From NCBI GenBank assembly GCA_031315915.1, contig JALDRK010000016.1:30910-94909 (forward strand): DNA of 64,000 bases, read 5' to 3'. Shown here piece after piece: positions 54,571 through 63,323 of this stretch; within the stretch, counting starts at the first letter, position 1, and each line of letters begins with the position of its first letter. Both the position numbers and the translations under genes were made by a program. Below the pieces are notes generated by a model. It did not search any database, was not told the DNA's origin, and worked only from the letters and a program-made list of their open reading frames with translations. Source of the stretch: Nitrospirales bacterium (GTDB lineage: Bacteria > Nitrospirota > Nitrospiria > Nitrospirales > UBA8639).

Positions 54571-54803
54571 TTCTCCATTTTCGTTTGGTTTTCATTTTTC
54601 TGCAAAAGAATGTCCCCATTCGCGCGCCAAACTGGATTACCCTTTTCCTATCCAGTAAGATGCCCCATTCCCTGACAACTGGGCGAAAGACATGGCTCCC
54701 TTTTGATGAACATTCATCAAGGGCGAACCATGCACATTTTTCAATCGACACACAGAGAAAAGCACCCCATTGCGTACTCCTTAATTTAACGGAAGGAACC
54801 ATC

Positions 54804-56618
54804 ATGCGATTCCCTCGATTGCAACGGTCTATAAAGCTCGTGATATATCTGACGGCGACCATGTTGTTCTGGAACATCGGTGCGCAGGCCGGTGATTCCC
54901 TCAACAACCAGTCTATTCAATTAGAAAATCCGGCCTACTTTACAACGTTCAGTGGAGACCAAGTCCTCCTCCAGCCCAGGCGCTATGAGATAAAACCCAT
55001 GGCCGACAGTCTGCAAGTCATTTCTGAGGAAGGAGCTTCACCCATCCAATTGGCCATTACCCTGGATGCACATGACCAGGACTTGTCCGAACCCATGGCG
55101 GTTTCCGTCCCTGGGATACCGGATGGAGATTCCGCCGACCTCCATGTGCTGGCGCTTTTCTTACCGGGCGGACTTGTCTACGAAGCAGAAGGCACATATA
55201 GCGGTATCCGACCCCGTGCAGTCGATCCTCAAGCCTTGATCACCGATCCCATGGAAATCTATCTGGAGAAGCTGGTGCACTTTCCTGATTCTGACGGAAA
55301 CGTCCTTGAGGTAGGACCGGGAGCCTACACCGTGGAGGGTGCGGAGGAAAGGATTCGGTTGTTGACTCCCGAACAAGATGGCGGCTTTGTGTTGGAAGCC
55401 CGACAAGAAAACAATGATGAAGCATTGGACGCCGCAGTGGCTCTGTCCTTACCAGGTGATGCCGAGACCGAAGCCGACCTGCATTATATCGTCCTGATGA
55501 ATCCCACCGGAGAAACACTTCAGGCTTCAGGAACCTATAGTGGGATACATCCTCGGGGGTTCTTTCAAAACATTGGCAAGGGTGCAAGAAGAACCGTGAC
55601 CCGCGCCAAAGGAACAGTGAGCAGGATTGGACAAGGCGCCAGACGCACCACCCAACAAATCGGAAAAGGCGTCCTGAAGGGCGCCCAGGACGCGAGACAA
55701 TTAGCTCAAAAAGCGGCTCTGGAAGCCAAGAAAAAAGCTGAATGGATCGCCAGACAAGCCGCGCAAGGCGCTCTGATTGCTGCCAAAGCCGCCTGCAAGG
55801 CAGGCCTGACGGCCACCCGGATTGCGGCGGAAGTCCAGGCCAAAATTTTAGGGCCGATTATTGGGGAACTGGCCAAAGCCCTGCAGGCGGACAAAGCTCA
55901 AGCCGCCCTTCGCCAAGCCATTAACACGATCAAACAACAGCAGGGACCGGCGATCCAGCAGGCCATCAATGCCGGACTGACTCTGACTGACCCGAAGAAT
56001 CTCAAAACCGTCAACCAACTCATGGCCCCCAACCGCATGTGCGAACAACCGGCTTCCACCGTGCAAAACACCTTTCAAAAGATGGTCGGTGCGCCTTTGC
56101 GGGCGGCCCTGACCGAATCGCAAAACGCCGATACCTCCCAAGTCCGCTCCCGTGGGTCGGTCGCATCGGCCAGCATCGGCATCGGAGGGAATCTCGCAAA
56201 AGTTGGCGGAGGCGAACTGGGTGTCAGCCATGCGTTCGATTTCGTCAATACATCGCATTGGTATCTGGACCTGGCCGCGATGGTGAAAACGAACGTGGGA
56301 GGAGGAGGAGGTATCTCTATTGGCATCTTCCCCAAAGTGAATCCCGATACCGTCGGGGGATGGTTCCTCGGTGCAGGAGTAGGCTTTCCCTTTCCTCATC
56401 CCAAACTGGCCAAAGTCATGGATGCCGGGCTGGACGTCTTCTTTGACTTTCCCCTGCGAATTGAACCGCCGTTCAGACCACAGTGGGATTTAACCTCAGC
56501 CAAATTTTTCCTCGATCACTTTCAAGGGTTTGCAGTCGGCGTGGGAGCGGGAAAGAGTGTGTCACCTGTCGATATCGCCCTGAAAGCCGGCGTCGGCATT
56601 CGGTTGACGAAGCCATGA
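54804..56618 (+). CDS. Exported protein with a duplicated N-terminal domain
   Basis: Encodes about 604 residues from the ATG at 54804, preceded by GGAAGGAACC; a longer frame from 54585 has no signal peptide and is unlikely. The signal peptide is LVIYLTATMLFWNIGAQAGD. Two similar segments of about 100 residues follow, each ending EGTYSGIRPRA or SGTYSGIHPRG. Then comes an Ala/Lys-rich amphipathic helix of about 140 residues (ARRTVTRAKGTVSRIGQGAR). The C-terminal domain is Gly-rich and beta-like (SIGIGGNLAKVGGGELGVSH; LGAGVGFPFPHPKLAKV). I recognise no family; a surface or pore-forming role is only a guess. Confidence 0.75.
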   Translation: MRFPRLQRSIKLVIYLTATMLFWNIGAQAGDSLNNQSIQLENPAYFTTFSGDQVLLQPRRYEIKPMADSLQVISEEGASPIQLAITLDAHDQDLSEPMAVSVPGIPDGDSADLHVLALFLPGGLVYEAEGTYSGIRPRAVDPQALITDPMEIYLEKLVHFPDSDGNVLEVGPGAYTVEGAEERIRLLTPEQDGGFVLEARQENNDEALDAAVALSLPGDAETEADLHYIVLMNPTGETLQASGTYSGIHPRGFFQNIGKGARRTVTRAKGTVSRIGQGARRTTQQIGKGVLKGAQDARQLAQKAALEAKKKAEWIARQAAQGALIAAKAACKAGLTATRIAAEVQAKILGPIIGELAKALQADKAQAALRQAINTIKQQQGPAIQQAINAGLTLTDPKNLKTVNQLMAPNRMCEQPASTVQNTFQKMVGAPLRAALTESQNADTSQVRSRGSVASASIGIGGNLAKVGGGELGVSHAFDFVNTSHWYLDLAAMVKTNVGGGGGISIGIFPKVNPDTVGGWFLGAGVGFPFPHPKLAKVMDAGLDVFFDFPLRIEPPFRPQWDLTSAKFFLDHFQGFAVGVGAGKSVSPVDIALKAGVGIRLTKP

Positions 56619-56730
56619 GATCCCCAGCCATTGGAGCAACATGTCAGGAACAAGAGCGCTGCTGAACATTGCTCAAAAGATTCATGTATTGAGAGGGACT
56701 CAGCCTCTCGCAGCTGTCATGGTACGCTAC

Positions 56731-56852
56731 CAATCGGCATATCACGCCAATTCCACGCTAGGGAAATGGTTGACAGATCTTTGAAATCAGACGAGAATCG
56801 CAACGTTATGCCAGGTTTGGCAGAAACAGGATATACCGGTCAGCATAATCAA
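56731..56852 (+). repeat. 122-base dispersed repeat, copy 1
   Basis: This stretch aligns without gaps to 60036-60157, with 97 of 122 positions identical by hand count. It lies between the duplicated-domain gene and the AIPR gene. It contains an in-frame stretch (GISRQFHAREMVD) similar to that of copy 2, but no full gene. Confidence 0.8.
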
Positions 56853-57049
56853 ATAGTTCAGCTGGCCGGCGGGGCAATAGCAAAATTGCCCGTAAATGAA
56901 TGGACCTCTGGCAATGCATGGGCAATAGGAAAAGTTGACGAACGCCCGACGAAACGGAGTCCGCAGCTGGAATCGACGGGCCTCCGGCCCCCTGCTTAGC
57001 CACGGGTCCTGTTCGCCTGCGCAGGGAAACTGAATCTGGAACTTAAACG

Positions 57050-58867
57050 ATGAACTCGCAATCTGTCCGCGCGGCAGTTCAATCATTTCGGGAGCGGACG
57101 GCCCATGGCAGCCATCTGGAACACTGCTTCGCCCCTTGGTATCTGCACCAGCAATACCACCTCTCCGAGACGCGGGCTATTCAACAGTCGTCGGATGGCA
57201 ACTATGACTTTGGGATCGACGCTTTTCATTTGCACGGCGGAGATCGGCCGGATTCGCCAACGAACCTACTCCTTCTTCAAGCGAAGTTTACCGATTCCCT
57301 CGTACCTATCACCAAAGGGTACAAAGAACTTGAACGCACCCTCAATCAGCTACCACAGGTGCTTGATGGAGCAGAGTGCGAGTTGCCGCTGCAGAATAAC
57401 GTGCTCGTCAACCTTCGGGCAGCGCTGAACCGACTGGCACCCAAAGTAAGGGCCTCACTTCATATCGATTTCGTCCTGCTGCACATTAGCGACCAAGACT
57501 CCGATATCATTTCCCACCGCTCCCGTGAGGCCCGTCAAAGCCTGCGTGAGGCGATCTCGCAACGCCTGGCCGATCGGATTTGCACAACCCGCGAGGTCGG
57601 ACCTGCGGACTTGGGTCCGCGCGTGGAGGTTGTTGTTCCACCGGATCACAACGACCTCGTGGTCACCTCCCATGGCGAGTTCCCCGCCGGTGATTTCACC
57701 AAGATGCACACGGCAAACGGCCGACTCACAGACCTCGTGGAGCTGTATCGAACACGCCGCGACCATCTTTTCTCCAAGAATGTTCGCCACTTTCTGCACT
57801 CAAAGAGGAACGTTGAAAAAGGACCTGCAGGCAAGATGCGCGAAACCTTGAAAAGTATGTGCGTCGAGAAGTCAATCGTCCCCGAGAGGTTTGCTTTGTT
57901 CCACAACGGCGTGACGATTTATGCGCAGCGCGTGGAGGTCATGGACGGTGCCCTGCGCATAAAGGAGCCATTCGTACTCAACGGATGCCAAACGATCAAG
58001 AACGCTTTCTATTTCAGGAATGACCCCAAGCTGAAGGACAGAATCGATAAGCAGATTTGGGAGCGCGTTGCTGTTCCGATTCGCGTAATCGAGGCTACCG
58101 ATGGCGTCCTGATTAGAAGCGTTACGATAAATAACAATCGGCAGAACGCCATGGCTGTTTCTGCCTTTCGGGCAAACGACCCAATTCAGCTGGACCTTGA
58201 GGAGCGTTTTCGAAAGGCGGCTATTTTCTACGAACGTCAGGAAGGTGCGTTTCAGAATCTCGAGATGGCGAGCCCAGAAATCCTTGAGGATGATTACGAG
58301 AACAGCCGCGGGCAATGCGTCAACATGGTCGATTTGGCCAGATGCCTCGCTGCAGCAGCTGGCGAAATCGGCTTTGCCAACCATCCAGCCGATTTGTTCG
58401 AAAGCGACGCTGCGTATGAACGGTGCTTTTCGCGAAAGCGGCTTAATTCAATTCCATTCCTAGTGTTCCTGCAAAACCTTGACGACGTGCTTGGAGTGAT
58501 TCTCAAGAAGGATTTGAACTTGAATCCCAAAGGGGCAGGCCCCAGACCAGCACGGCTGAAGTACTACACGCTTTGCCTCTGTGTCCGCTACATGGGCAAG
58601 GTGGGTTTACAGGAGTGTGTCAGGGACTTCGGCGGTGCCCTTCAGGGCAAGAAGCACGTTTTTCGCGACGAAATCGTACGGAAACTGCGATCAAGAAGCA
58701 GCAGGATTCGCGACGAGTTGAGCAAGCGATTCATGTCGCTCGATTCCAACGACGCCGCAACGATGAACGACGCGTGGGAGCACTGTCAAAACACACTGCT
58801 CTTGCGAAAAAACATCGACGTCTTCGACGCGTTCTCAGCGGTAGAAGTTGCCGAATCCTCGCAGTAG
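57050..58867 (+). CDS. AIPR family protein (abortive infection phage resistance)
   Basis: Encodes 605 residues. The N-terminal 180 residues contain FGIDAFHLHG and LLLLQAKF, an arrangement (D57...Q77-x-K79) like PD-(D/E)xK nucleases. The AIPR core follows: LFSKNVRHFLHSKRNVEKGP, RFALFHNGVTIYAQRV, FVLNGCQTIKNAFYF and SVTINNNRQNAMAVSAFRAN. AIPR proteins take part in abortive infection against phage in lactococci and other hosts. Single-gene context fits a stand-alone defence protein or an effector paired with the membrane protein that follows. It is the first gene after repeat copy 1. Confidence 0.85.
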   Translation: MNSQSVRAAVQSFRERTAHGSHLEHCFAPWYLHQQYHLSETRAIQQSSDGNYDFGIDAFHLHGGDRPDSPTNLLLLQAKFTDSLVPITKGYKELERTLNQLPQVLDGAECELPLQNNVLVNLRAALNRLAPKVRASLHIDFVLLHISDQDSDIISHRSREARQSLREAISQRLADRICTTREVGPADLGPRVEVVVPPDHNDLVVTSHGEFPAGDFTKMHTANGRLTDLVELYRTRRDHLFSKNVRHFLHSKRNVEKGPAGKMRETLKSMCVEKSIVPERFALFHNGVTIYAQRVEVMDGALRIKEPFVLNGCQTIKNAFYFRNDPKLKDRIDKQIWERVAVPIRVIEATDGVLIRSVTINNNRQNAMAVSAFRANDPIQLDLEERFRKAAIFYERQEGAFQNLEMASPEILEDDYENSRGQCVNMVDLARCLAAAAGEIGFANHPADLFESDAAYERCFSRKRLNSIPFLVFLQNLDDVLGVILKKDLNLNPKGAGPRPARLKYYTLCLCVRYMGKVGLQECVRDFGGALQGKKHVFRDEIVRKLRSRSSRIRDELSKRFMSLDSNDAATMNDAWEHCQNTLLLRKNIDVFDAFSAVEVAESSQ

Positions 58868-59012
58868 GCTTATATCGAGCTGAACAGCTAGACTCACTGG
58901 TGAACCAACGGCTGTACCTGACTAGGGCCGCAATCCTGTTTTTTCGGCCTTCAACGTCCTTGTACGCGGTCCTGGTCGTTTAGGCTTGGTGTTAGCTGTC
59001 CCAGAGGGGGGG

Positions 59013-59621
59013 ATGATGTGCTTTGCACAGTTCATCGGTGACAAAAGCCCGTTCGATATTATCGTCGCCATCGTTGCCTTCAGTACCGCCTTGTACACGT
59101 TCTACAAGTCGTTCCTCGAGCGGGCGCGGCTTTCCTTATTCCCAGGCGACAGGGTGGGGCTGGTGCTGTCAACAAACGGCGGGTGCCGAAAGCTCCACGT
59201 CCGAGGCAGTCTCGTGAACCACGCGGTAAAGACTGGAACGCTCCATCGCCTTGAAGCTCGGTTAACAACCCCTTCAGGTACGAGCCACCAATACGAGTGG
59301 CAACTCTTCTTCTCATACGTCCCCGGAACGCTCAACGTCCAGGCATCCAGCAATCCGATTCCCGTCTCCGTTCCTGGCAAGAACAGCCAGCTACTTCTCG
59401 CCGAGTTCGAGCTTACACCTAGCGCGACGACTCCGGCATGGTCGACCGGTCATTATGATATGCACATTACTGGTTGGGTAAACAAGGCGAATCGCAGTCA
59501 GCCTCCAAACCTCAATGCGGTCATTCATTTCTCCCTGGCTGCTGCGCAAGCCCAGCAGCTGTCTTCTCAAGCACTTGGCCAGTCGACGGTGATCGACGTT
59601 CCTATTGAGGAGTGGGCGTGA
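59013..59621 (+). CDS. Membrane-anchored hypothetical protein of the defence island
   Basis: Encodes about 202 residues from the ATG at 59013 or 59016, behind a GAGGGGGGG ribosome site. One N-terminal membrane helix (PFDIIVAIVAFSTALYTFYK) is followed by a beta-rich domain (RLSLFPGDRVGLVLSTNGGC; LAEFELTPSATT; YDMHITGWVNKAN). The layout matches the protein at 11.5-12.1 kb. It may be a membrane partner of the AIPR protein, but about 145 bases separate them. No known family. Confidence 0.6.
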   Translation: MMCFAQFIGDKSPFDIIVAIVAFSTALYTFYKSFLERARLSLFPGDRVGLVLSTNGGCRKLHVRGSLVNHAVKTGTLHRLEARLTTPSGTSHQYEWQLFFSYVPGTLNVQASSNPIPVSVPGKNSQLLLAEFELTPSATTPAWSTGHYDMHITGWVNKANRSQPPNLNAVIHFSLAAAQAQQLSSQALGQSTVIDVPIEEWA

Positions 59622-60240
59622 TGATCTGACAGTGGATGGGGGCTACCGGAAGTGATGGGGCAGAAGCGGCTCGACGGGGAGAGAGGGCATCGGATGAGCG
59701 GTCGGCGGACAACCGATTCATATGACGTGACAGGAGCAATCTCTGGCTGCAATTGACAGGAAAAAATGGTCTTCACGCAGATAAGAACCAAATACCTGGT
59801 CGAATTTGGCACCTTATTGTGTCAGAAGGAATGAGACTGGTCACAAAATTCGGCCTCATGGAGGCAATACCCGTCAATCTATGGAAGGATATGCTATTGA
59901 TGATACCTGACAATACATCTAAATTACGGATGATCATGGCTGATTAAAAGGATGAGAGCGATGGCCAAAACTTCGAAGATCTATTCTCATATCCTCAGCC
60001 GGGTTTAACCCTTCAAAGCTATAATGGCGCTATGCCGACCGGCATATCCCGCCAATTCTACGCTGGGGAAATGATTGACATGTTCGCGAAATCAGACGAG
60101 AATCGCAGCATGATTTCCGGTTCTGCAGAAGCGGGAAATACCGGTCAGCATTCTCAATCGTTCCCACAAAAATAGAACTGATCAAGATCGGGGCGTATGA
60201 TATGGTGAGGCCATGAGGAACGATTCGAAGGAGATGATGC
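59622..60240. other. 619-base region with repeat copy 2 and no supported gene
   Basis: The region contains repeat copy 2 at 60036-60157 and a weak 64-codon frame at 59753-59947 that I do not accept as a gene. A ribosome site GAAGGAGATGATGC at its end serves the DUF4160 gene. Confidence 0.4.
60036..60157 (+). repeat. 122-base dispersed repeat, copy 2
   Basis: Direct repeat of 56731-56852 (97 of 122 identical, no gaps). The two copies enclose the AIPR and membrane-protein genes, about 3.3 kb apart, in the same orientation. A short frame (GISRQFYAGEMIDMFAKSDE) runs through it, but its coding status is open. Confidence 0.8.
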
Positions 60241-60501
60241 ATGCCTGAGATCAGCAGGTTCTTCGGTATCATCATCCGGATGTTTTTTGACGAACATAAT
60301 CCTCCACATATCCATGTCGAACATCAAGGTAACAAAGCGGTGTTTGATCTGAGAGGGAATATCACACATGGAAATCTGAAATCGCGAACCGCCGTCAAAC
60401 TTGTGCGTGAATGGATCGACTTACACGTCACCGAATTACTCGAAAATTGGAATCTCGCTCAGGCAGGGCAGGAACTCAAGAAGATCGACCCATTGGATTG
60501 A
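60241..60501 (+). CDS. DUF4160 family protein
   Basis: Encodes 86 residues starting MPEISRFFGIIIRMFFDEHN, then PPHIHVEHQGNKAVFDLRG, a typical DUF4160 sequence with the HNPPHIHV motif. It has a strong ribosome site (GGAG). DUF4160 genes often precede a DUF2442 gene, as here eight bases downstream. The pair is commonly suspected to be a toxin-antitoxin-like unit, but the activity is not established. Confidence 0.88.
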   Translation: MPEISRFFGIIIRMFFDEHNPPHIHVEHQGNKAVFDLRGNITHGNLKSRTAVKLVREWIDLHVTELLENWNLAQAGQELKKIDPLD

Positions 60502-60509
60502 GGTGAACC

Positions 60510-60773
60510 ATGTGGAATCTTAACGAGGTCAAACAGATTGAGTACAAAGCAGACTATTGTTTCCTGATCGTTTTTGATGATGGCACAAGTGCTGTCATTG
60601 ATTTCTCGGAGTACCTGCAACGGGGACCAATTTTCGCGCCCCTCAAGGATCGTGATTTTTTCCGGCAGGCAAGAATTGAAGGAGGCACCATCGCTTGGCC
60701 CAACGGGGCCGATATTGCTCCTGAAACCCTGTACAAAAAGTGCGAAAAGATTGTTGCCCTCTCCAAGAAATAG
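60510..60773 (+). CDS. DUF2442 family protein
   Basis: Encodes 87 residues of the DUF2442 type ([51 protein letters not shown]). It forms a pair with the DUF4160 gene eight bases upstream and is surely cotranscribed. Members resemble the N-terminal domain of NadS-like or other small regulators; the true role is unknown. Confidence 0.88.
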   Translation: MWNLNEVKQIEYKADYCFLIVFDDGTSAVIDFSEYLQRGPIFAPLKDRDFFRQARIEGGTIAWPNGADIAPETLYKKCEKIVALSKK

Positions 60774-61053
60774 AGAGCACTTCCTGCGGATGCGTACAAC
60801 GCCACGGACATATTTTTCAATATGCCTTTTCTCCTCACGTCATCAAAAATAGCTATGCTACGAACGGTTCAGGAACTGCCTGGCCATCGCGATGTCAAAA
60901 CTTCGGTGATCCATACCCTATGTTCTCAACTGGGGCGGCGGACTTCACAGTCCGCTGGATGACCCATTTAAGAAAGTGGTGTTAGACCGATCCGCATAAA
61001 CATTGTTCAGCCGCAAAAGACCTCTACTGTCGTCGAGAACCATAGGATGAGCA
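60774..61053. other. Intergenic region containing a GTTAGAC cassette-boundary-like site
   Basis: About 280 bases. GTTAGAC at 60981-60987 fits the integron core GTTRRRY and lies 67 bases before the TIR gene. No complete attC fold could be drawn here. Confidence 0.4.
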
Positions 61054-61533
61054 ATGCGTACATTCATCAGCTACACTCGCGAGAAGGACAAGTTCGAAGC
61101 AGTAAGCCAGTTCAGGGAACGACTGGAAGTTGAGCTGCACTTCTACGATTCTGAGGCAGTGATCTTCCAGGACCGAGAGTTCATACAGGGCGGCGATCAC
61201 TTTCCCGATGTTCTTGCCGAGGAGTGCAGGAAAGCTGACGTCTTGATGATCTACTTGACCCCCTCCTGGCTTCAACGTGAGTGGTGTCGCCGGGAGTTTG
61301 AGCTCTTCACGAACAACATGACTGATGCTGCTCGGCTTAAGCGAGTCCTTCCGCTGCTTACGGTTGAAACTCCGCAAGTGTCTCGAGACTCGGACGATCC
61401 AATCGCGCGACACCTGGCCTACATTCACCATATGGATATCCGAGAACTTCGCCACCTCCGGTACGACGACCCAGTGAAGCTCAAGTACATCGCCGAAGTA
61501 GCGGAACGGTTGTACCAACTGGCGCAAACCTGA
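61054..61533 (+). CDS. TIR-domain protein
   Basis: Encodes 159 residues, nearly all one TIR domain. MRTFISYTREKDKFEAVSQF is the first strand and BB-loop region, FQDREFIQGGDHFPDVL follows, and SWLQREWCRREFELF carries the WCxxE motif with the likely catalytic Glu81. Bacterial TIR domains cleave NAD+ or make cyclic-ADPR-type signals in phage defence. The stop overlaps the start of the next gene by one base (TGATG), so the TIR protein and the membrane protein are made together. Confidence 0.85.
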   Translation: MRTFISYTREKDKFEAVSQFRERLEVELHFYDSEAVIFQDREFIQGGDHFPDVLAEECRKADVLMIYLTPSWLQREWCRREFELFTNNMTDAARLKRVLPLLTVETPQVSRDSDDPIARHLAYIHHMDIRELRHLRYDDPVKLKYIAEVAERLYQLAQT

Positions 61534-62123
61534 TGTGGCCTAACCCTTCTTTAACGATCATTCTTCTGAGTGTTTTAGCGCTTGTTGGCTGGACGTGTTT
61601 TGTCGCCGCGAAAAATCGACCACGCATATGGGATTGGCTTGATACAGCGGTTGCGACCGTGCTTTCTGTGACACTAGCCCTTGGGACTGGATTCTGGGTT
61701 TATGACCGACAAAGAACAGAAGAGCAAACCAACGAACGAATAGAATTGGAGTTCTTGCTGACCGCCGAGCTTTCTGACATACAGCGTGTCCTTCAAATGG
61801 GCGAAAGAATGACACTGAATTTTCCGGATGGAAGTAAACAAGCAATGTTGATTACAACAGTTCAGCCGCTTGTAATTGAAAATGCCGCAAGTAGCGGGCT
61901 GTTTTCCGCTAGAGATACCGAGAACCTTCTGCATCTCGCGAGGAAAATAAGGATGTTTCACATCCACACCCAGGCAGCTCTCACACTCATCGCGGCGCGA
62001 CCAGGTAAAGAGGAACTCACGTTTGCCGCTGAGAATATTGAGAAGAGTAGGATCGGAATTCTTGAATCTATTGATCTTATCGCGAAACACCTGAGCCTAA
62101 GTCTTACGCAACATGTGGAGTAG
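61533..62123 (+). CDS. Two-helix membrane protein coupled to the TIR gene
   Basis: Encodes 196 residues. Two N-terminal membrane helices (LTIILLSVLALVGWTCFVAA and LDTAVATVLSVTLALGTGFW) are followed by about 130 mostly helical cytoplasmic or periplasmic residues (IELEFLLTAELSDIQRVLQM). No known family is recognised. The one-base overlap with the TIR gene points to a two-component system in which this protein senses, anchors or executes. A membrane effector driven by a TIR product is one possibility. Confidence 0.75.
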   Translation: MWPNPSLTIILLSVLALVGWTCFVAAKNRPRIWDWLDTAVATVLSVTLALGTGFWVYDRQRTEEQTNERIELEFLLTAELSDIQRVLQMGERMTLNFPDGSKQAMLITTVQPLVIENAASSGLFSARDTENLLHLARKIRMFHIHTQAALTLIAARPGKEELTFAAENIEKSRIGILESIDLIAKHLSLSLTQHVE

Positions 62124-62139
62124 CGCAAAGTTTGGCGGG

Positions 62140-62173
62140 CTAACTCGCCGGTGAACGGCAGTATCCGTTAGGT
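62140..62173 (+). other. Short cassette-junction-like element
   Basis: CTAAC (62140-62144) and GTTAGGT (62167-62173) form an inverted core pair about 30 bases apart, between two small genes. GTTAGGT fits the integron core GTTRRRY. The element is too short for a full attC and may be a remnant. Confidence 0.35.
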
Positions 62174-62188
62174 TTAGAGAAAACCAAG

Positions 62189-62701
62189 ATGTTTGGATTT
62201 GGAAAATCGAAAACAAAGAAAGCCATAGAGGCATTAAAGAATCAGGGAATCGGTGGGCAATCGGTTTTGTATAGCCTTTTCATTAAGGCACTTGAGGTTT
62301 CGCCAGACTGCTTGAGGAAAATAGAGCTAACTTATTTTTCGCTGTCTGCGCTCACTTATGTTTTCTTGAGATTTTATCAAGGTTCAGAGAAAGAGAAAAT
62401 TCTCGATGAGGCCGCAATTTCCATTATCAAAGCAAGCATGCCAAGCTGCGGTGAGAATATATCAATGAAACAAGCCGTGGCTGAGTATAAACAGCGATAT
62501 AGAGAATATGAAGCATTGCTTAGACCATTATTCACAAAGGCTGAACCAGACCCAAATATCACCCTCTTGATGCACTTCTATGAGCGAGTAACTCAAGATA
62601 GTTCAACAGGTACAATGATTCAGATTGCGGCAGCATCCCCGTTAATAAACCAATATGTTATTGATAATATAGATTTCGTGAAAAATGAAATGCAAACCTA
62701 A
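62189..62701 (+). CDS. Hypothetical cassette-like protein
   Basis: Encodes 170 residues, helical, without membrane segments or a known family. The N-terminus is basic (FGFGKSKTKKAIEALKNQGI), and the rest has spaced helices (LLRPLFTKAEPDPNITLLMH). The gene begins 16 bases after a GTTAGGT site, and its TAA stop lies inside the core of an attC-like hairpin, the geometry of an integron gene cassette. Composition is AT-rich relative to the chromosome core. Confidence 0.65.
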   Translation: MFGFGKSKTKKAIEALKNQGIGGQSVLYSLFIKALEVSPDCLRKIELTYFSLSALTYVFLRFYQGSEKEKILDEAAISIIKASMPSCGENISMKQAVAEYKQRYREYEALLRPLFTKAEPDPNITLLMHFYERVTQDSSTGTMIQIAAASPLINQYVIDNIDFVKNEMQT

Positions 62702-62766
62702 CAAGGCGCTCCAGCCGCCCGCTCAACCGCTACACGGTTTTGCGTCGGCTGAGCTTGATCGTTGCC
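62696..62766 (+). other. attC-like recombination site
   Basis: The site starts with ACCTAAC (RYYYAAC core, containing the stop codon). It has an inner stem CAGCCG (62712-62717) / CGGCTG (62746-62751) extended by GCT/AGC with one bulged C at 62711, and ends with GTT at 62761-62763. This is the folded plan of an integron attC with an extrahelical base. The last core (GTTGCCA) departs from GTTRRRY, so the site may be degenerate. No integrase gene is in the window. Confidence 0.55.
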
Positions 62767-62813
62767 ACTCATCTTCTCCTGATTATTTTCTGAATTTGTG
62801 AGACAATATTCCC

Positions 62814-63119
62814 GTGGAGAGCCCGTTTCAATATCATTTTGAGTGGGATCCAGGTAAAGCCCGGCAAAACGAGAAAAAACATGGTGTCACGTTTGAACGT
62901 GCAGCTTCCATCTTTCTTGATCCGCAAGCTTTATCTCTATTTGACGAGGACCATAGTCAGGGGGAAGACCGGTGGATCACTATCGGACTTGATCGGACAG
63001 GAGTGCTCCTGGTCGCCTGCCACACTTATCGCGAAGAAACAGAAACTCTTGCGCGGATACGAATTATCTCTGGGCGGAAGCCGACGAAGAATGAGGCAAA
63101 ACATTATGGGAGGGACTAA
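62814..63119 (+). CDS. brnT: BrnT family ribonuclease toxin
   Basis: Encodes 101 residues from a GTG at 62814. The family signature is present: YHFEWDPGKARQNEKKHGVT, FERAASIFLDP and RWITIGLDRTGVLLVACHTY, then RIRIISGRKPTKNEAKHY. BrnT is a RelE-fold ribonuclease of type II toxin-antitoxin systems. The antitoxin gene begins three bases after its stop, which is the usual order. Confidence 0.92.
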   Translation: MESPFQYHFEWDPGKARQNEKKHGVTFERAASIFLDPQALSLFDEDHSQGEDRWITIGLDRTGVLLVACHTYREETETLARIRIISGRKPTKNEAKHYGRD

Positions 63120-63122
63120 ACA

Positions 63123-63323
63123 ATGAAACGTGAATATGACTTTTCCAAAGCTGAGCGAGGCAAGTTTTTCAAAGAGGGTGCGGAACCTCGACTCCCCATT
63201 TACCTCGAGACCAAACTACAACACCAGCTTGAACGTCTTTCCCAGAAAACCGGTAAGGATGTTGGGGACATGGTTAATGAGCTGGTGAAGAAGGAAGTGG
63301 AGGTAATCCAAGAGTTCCTATAA
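63123..63323 (+). CDS. BrnA/CopG-type antitoxin
   Basis: Encodes 66 residues: MKREYDFSKAERGKFFKEGA at the N-terminus is typical of antitoxins that follow BrnT, and LPIYLETKLQHQLERLSQKT with DVGDMVNELVKKEVEV is a ribbon-helix-helix-like C-terminus. It should bind BrnT and the operon promoter. It differs from classical BrnA in its short length, so BrnA-like is the safer name. Confidence 0.85.
   Translation: MKREYDFSKAERGKFFKEGAEPRLPIYLETKLQHQLERLSQKTGKDVGDMVNELVKKEVEVIQEFL

Noticed and set aside
59753..59947. 64-codon frame between the membrane protein and repeat copy 2
   Set aside because: Weak start, no family, and it runs into spacer DNA.
60030..60275. Minus-strand frame through repeat copy 2
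   Set aside because: Frame is not preserved in copy 1, which carries stops, so it is unlikely to be coding.
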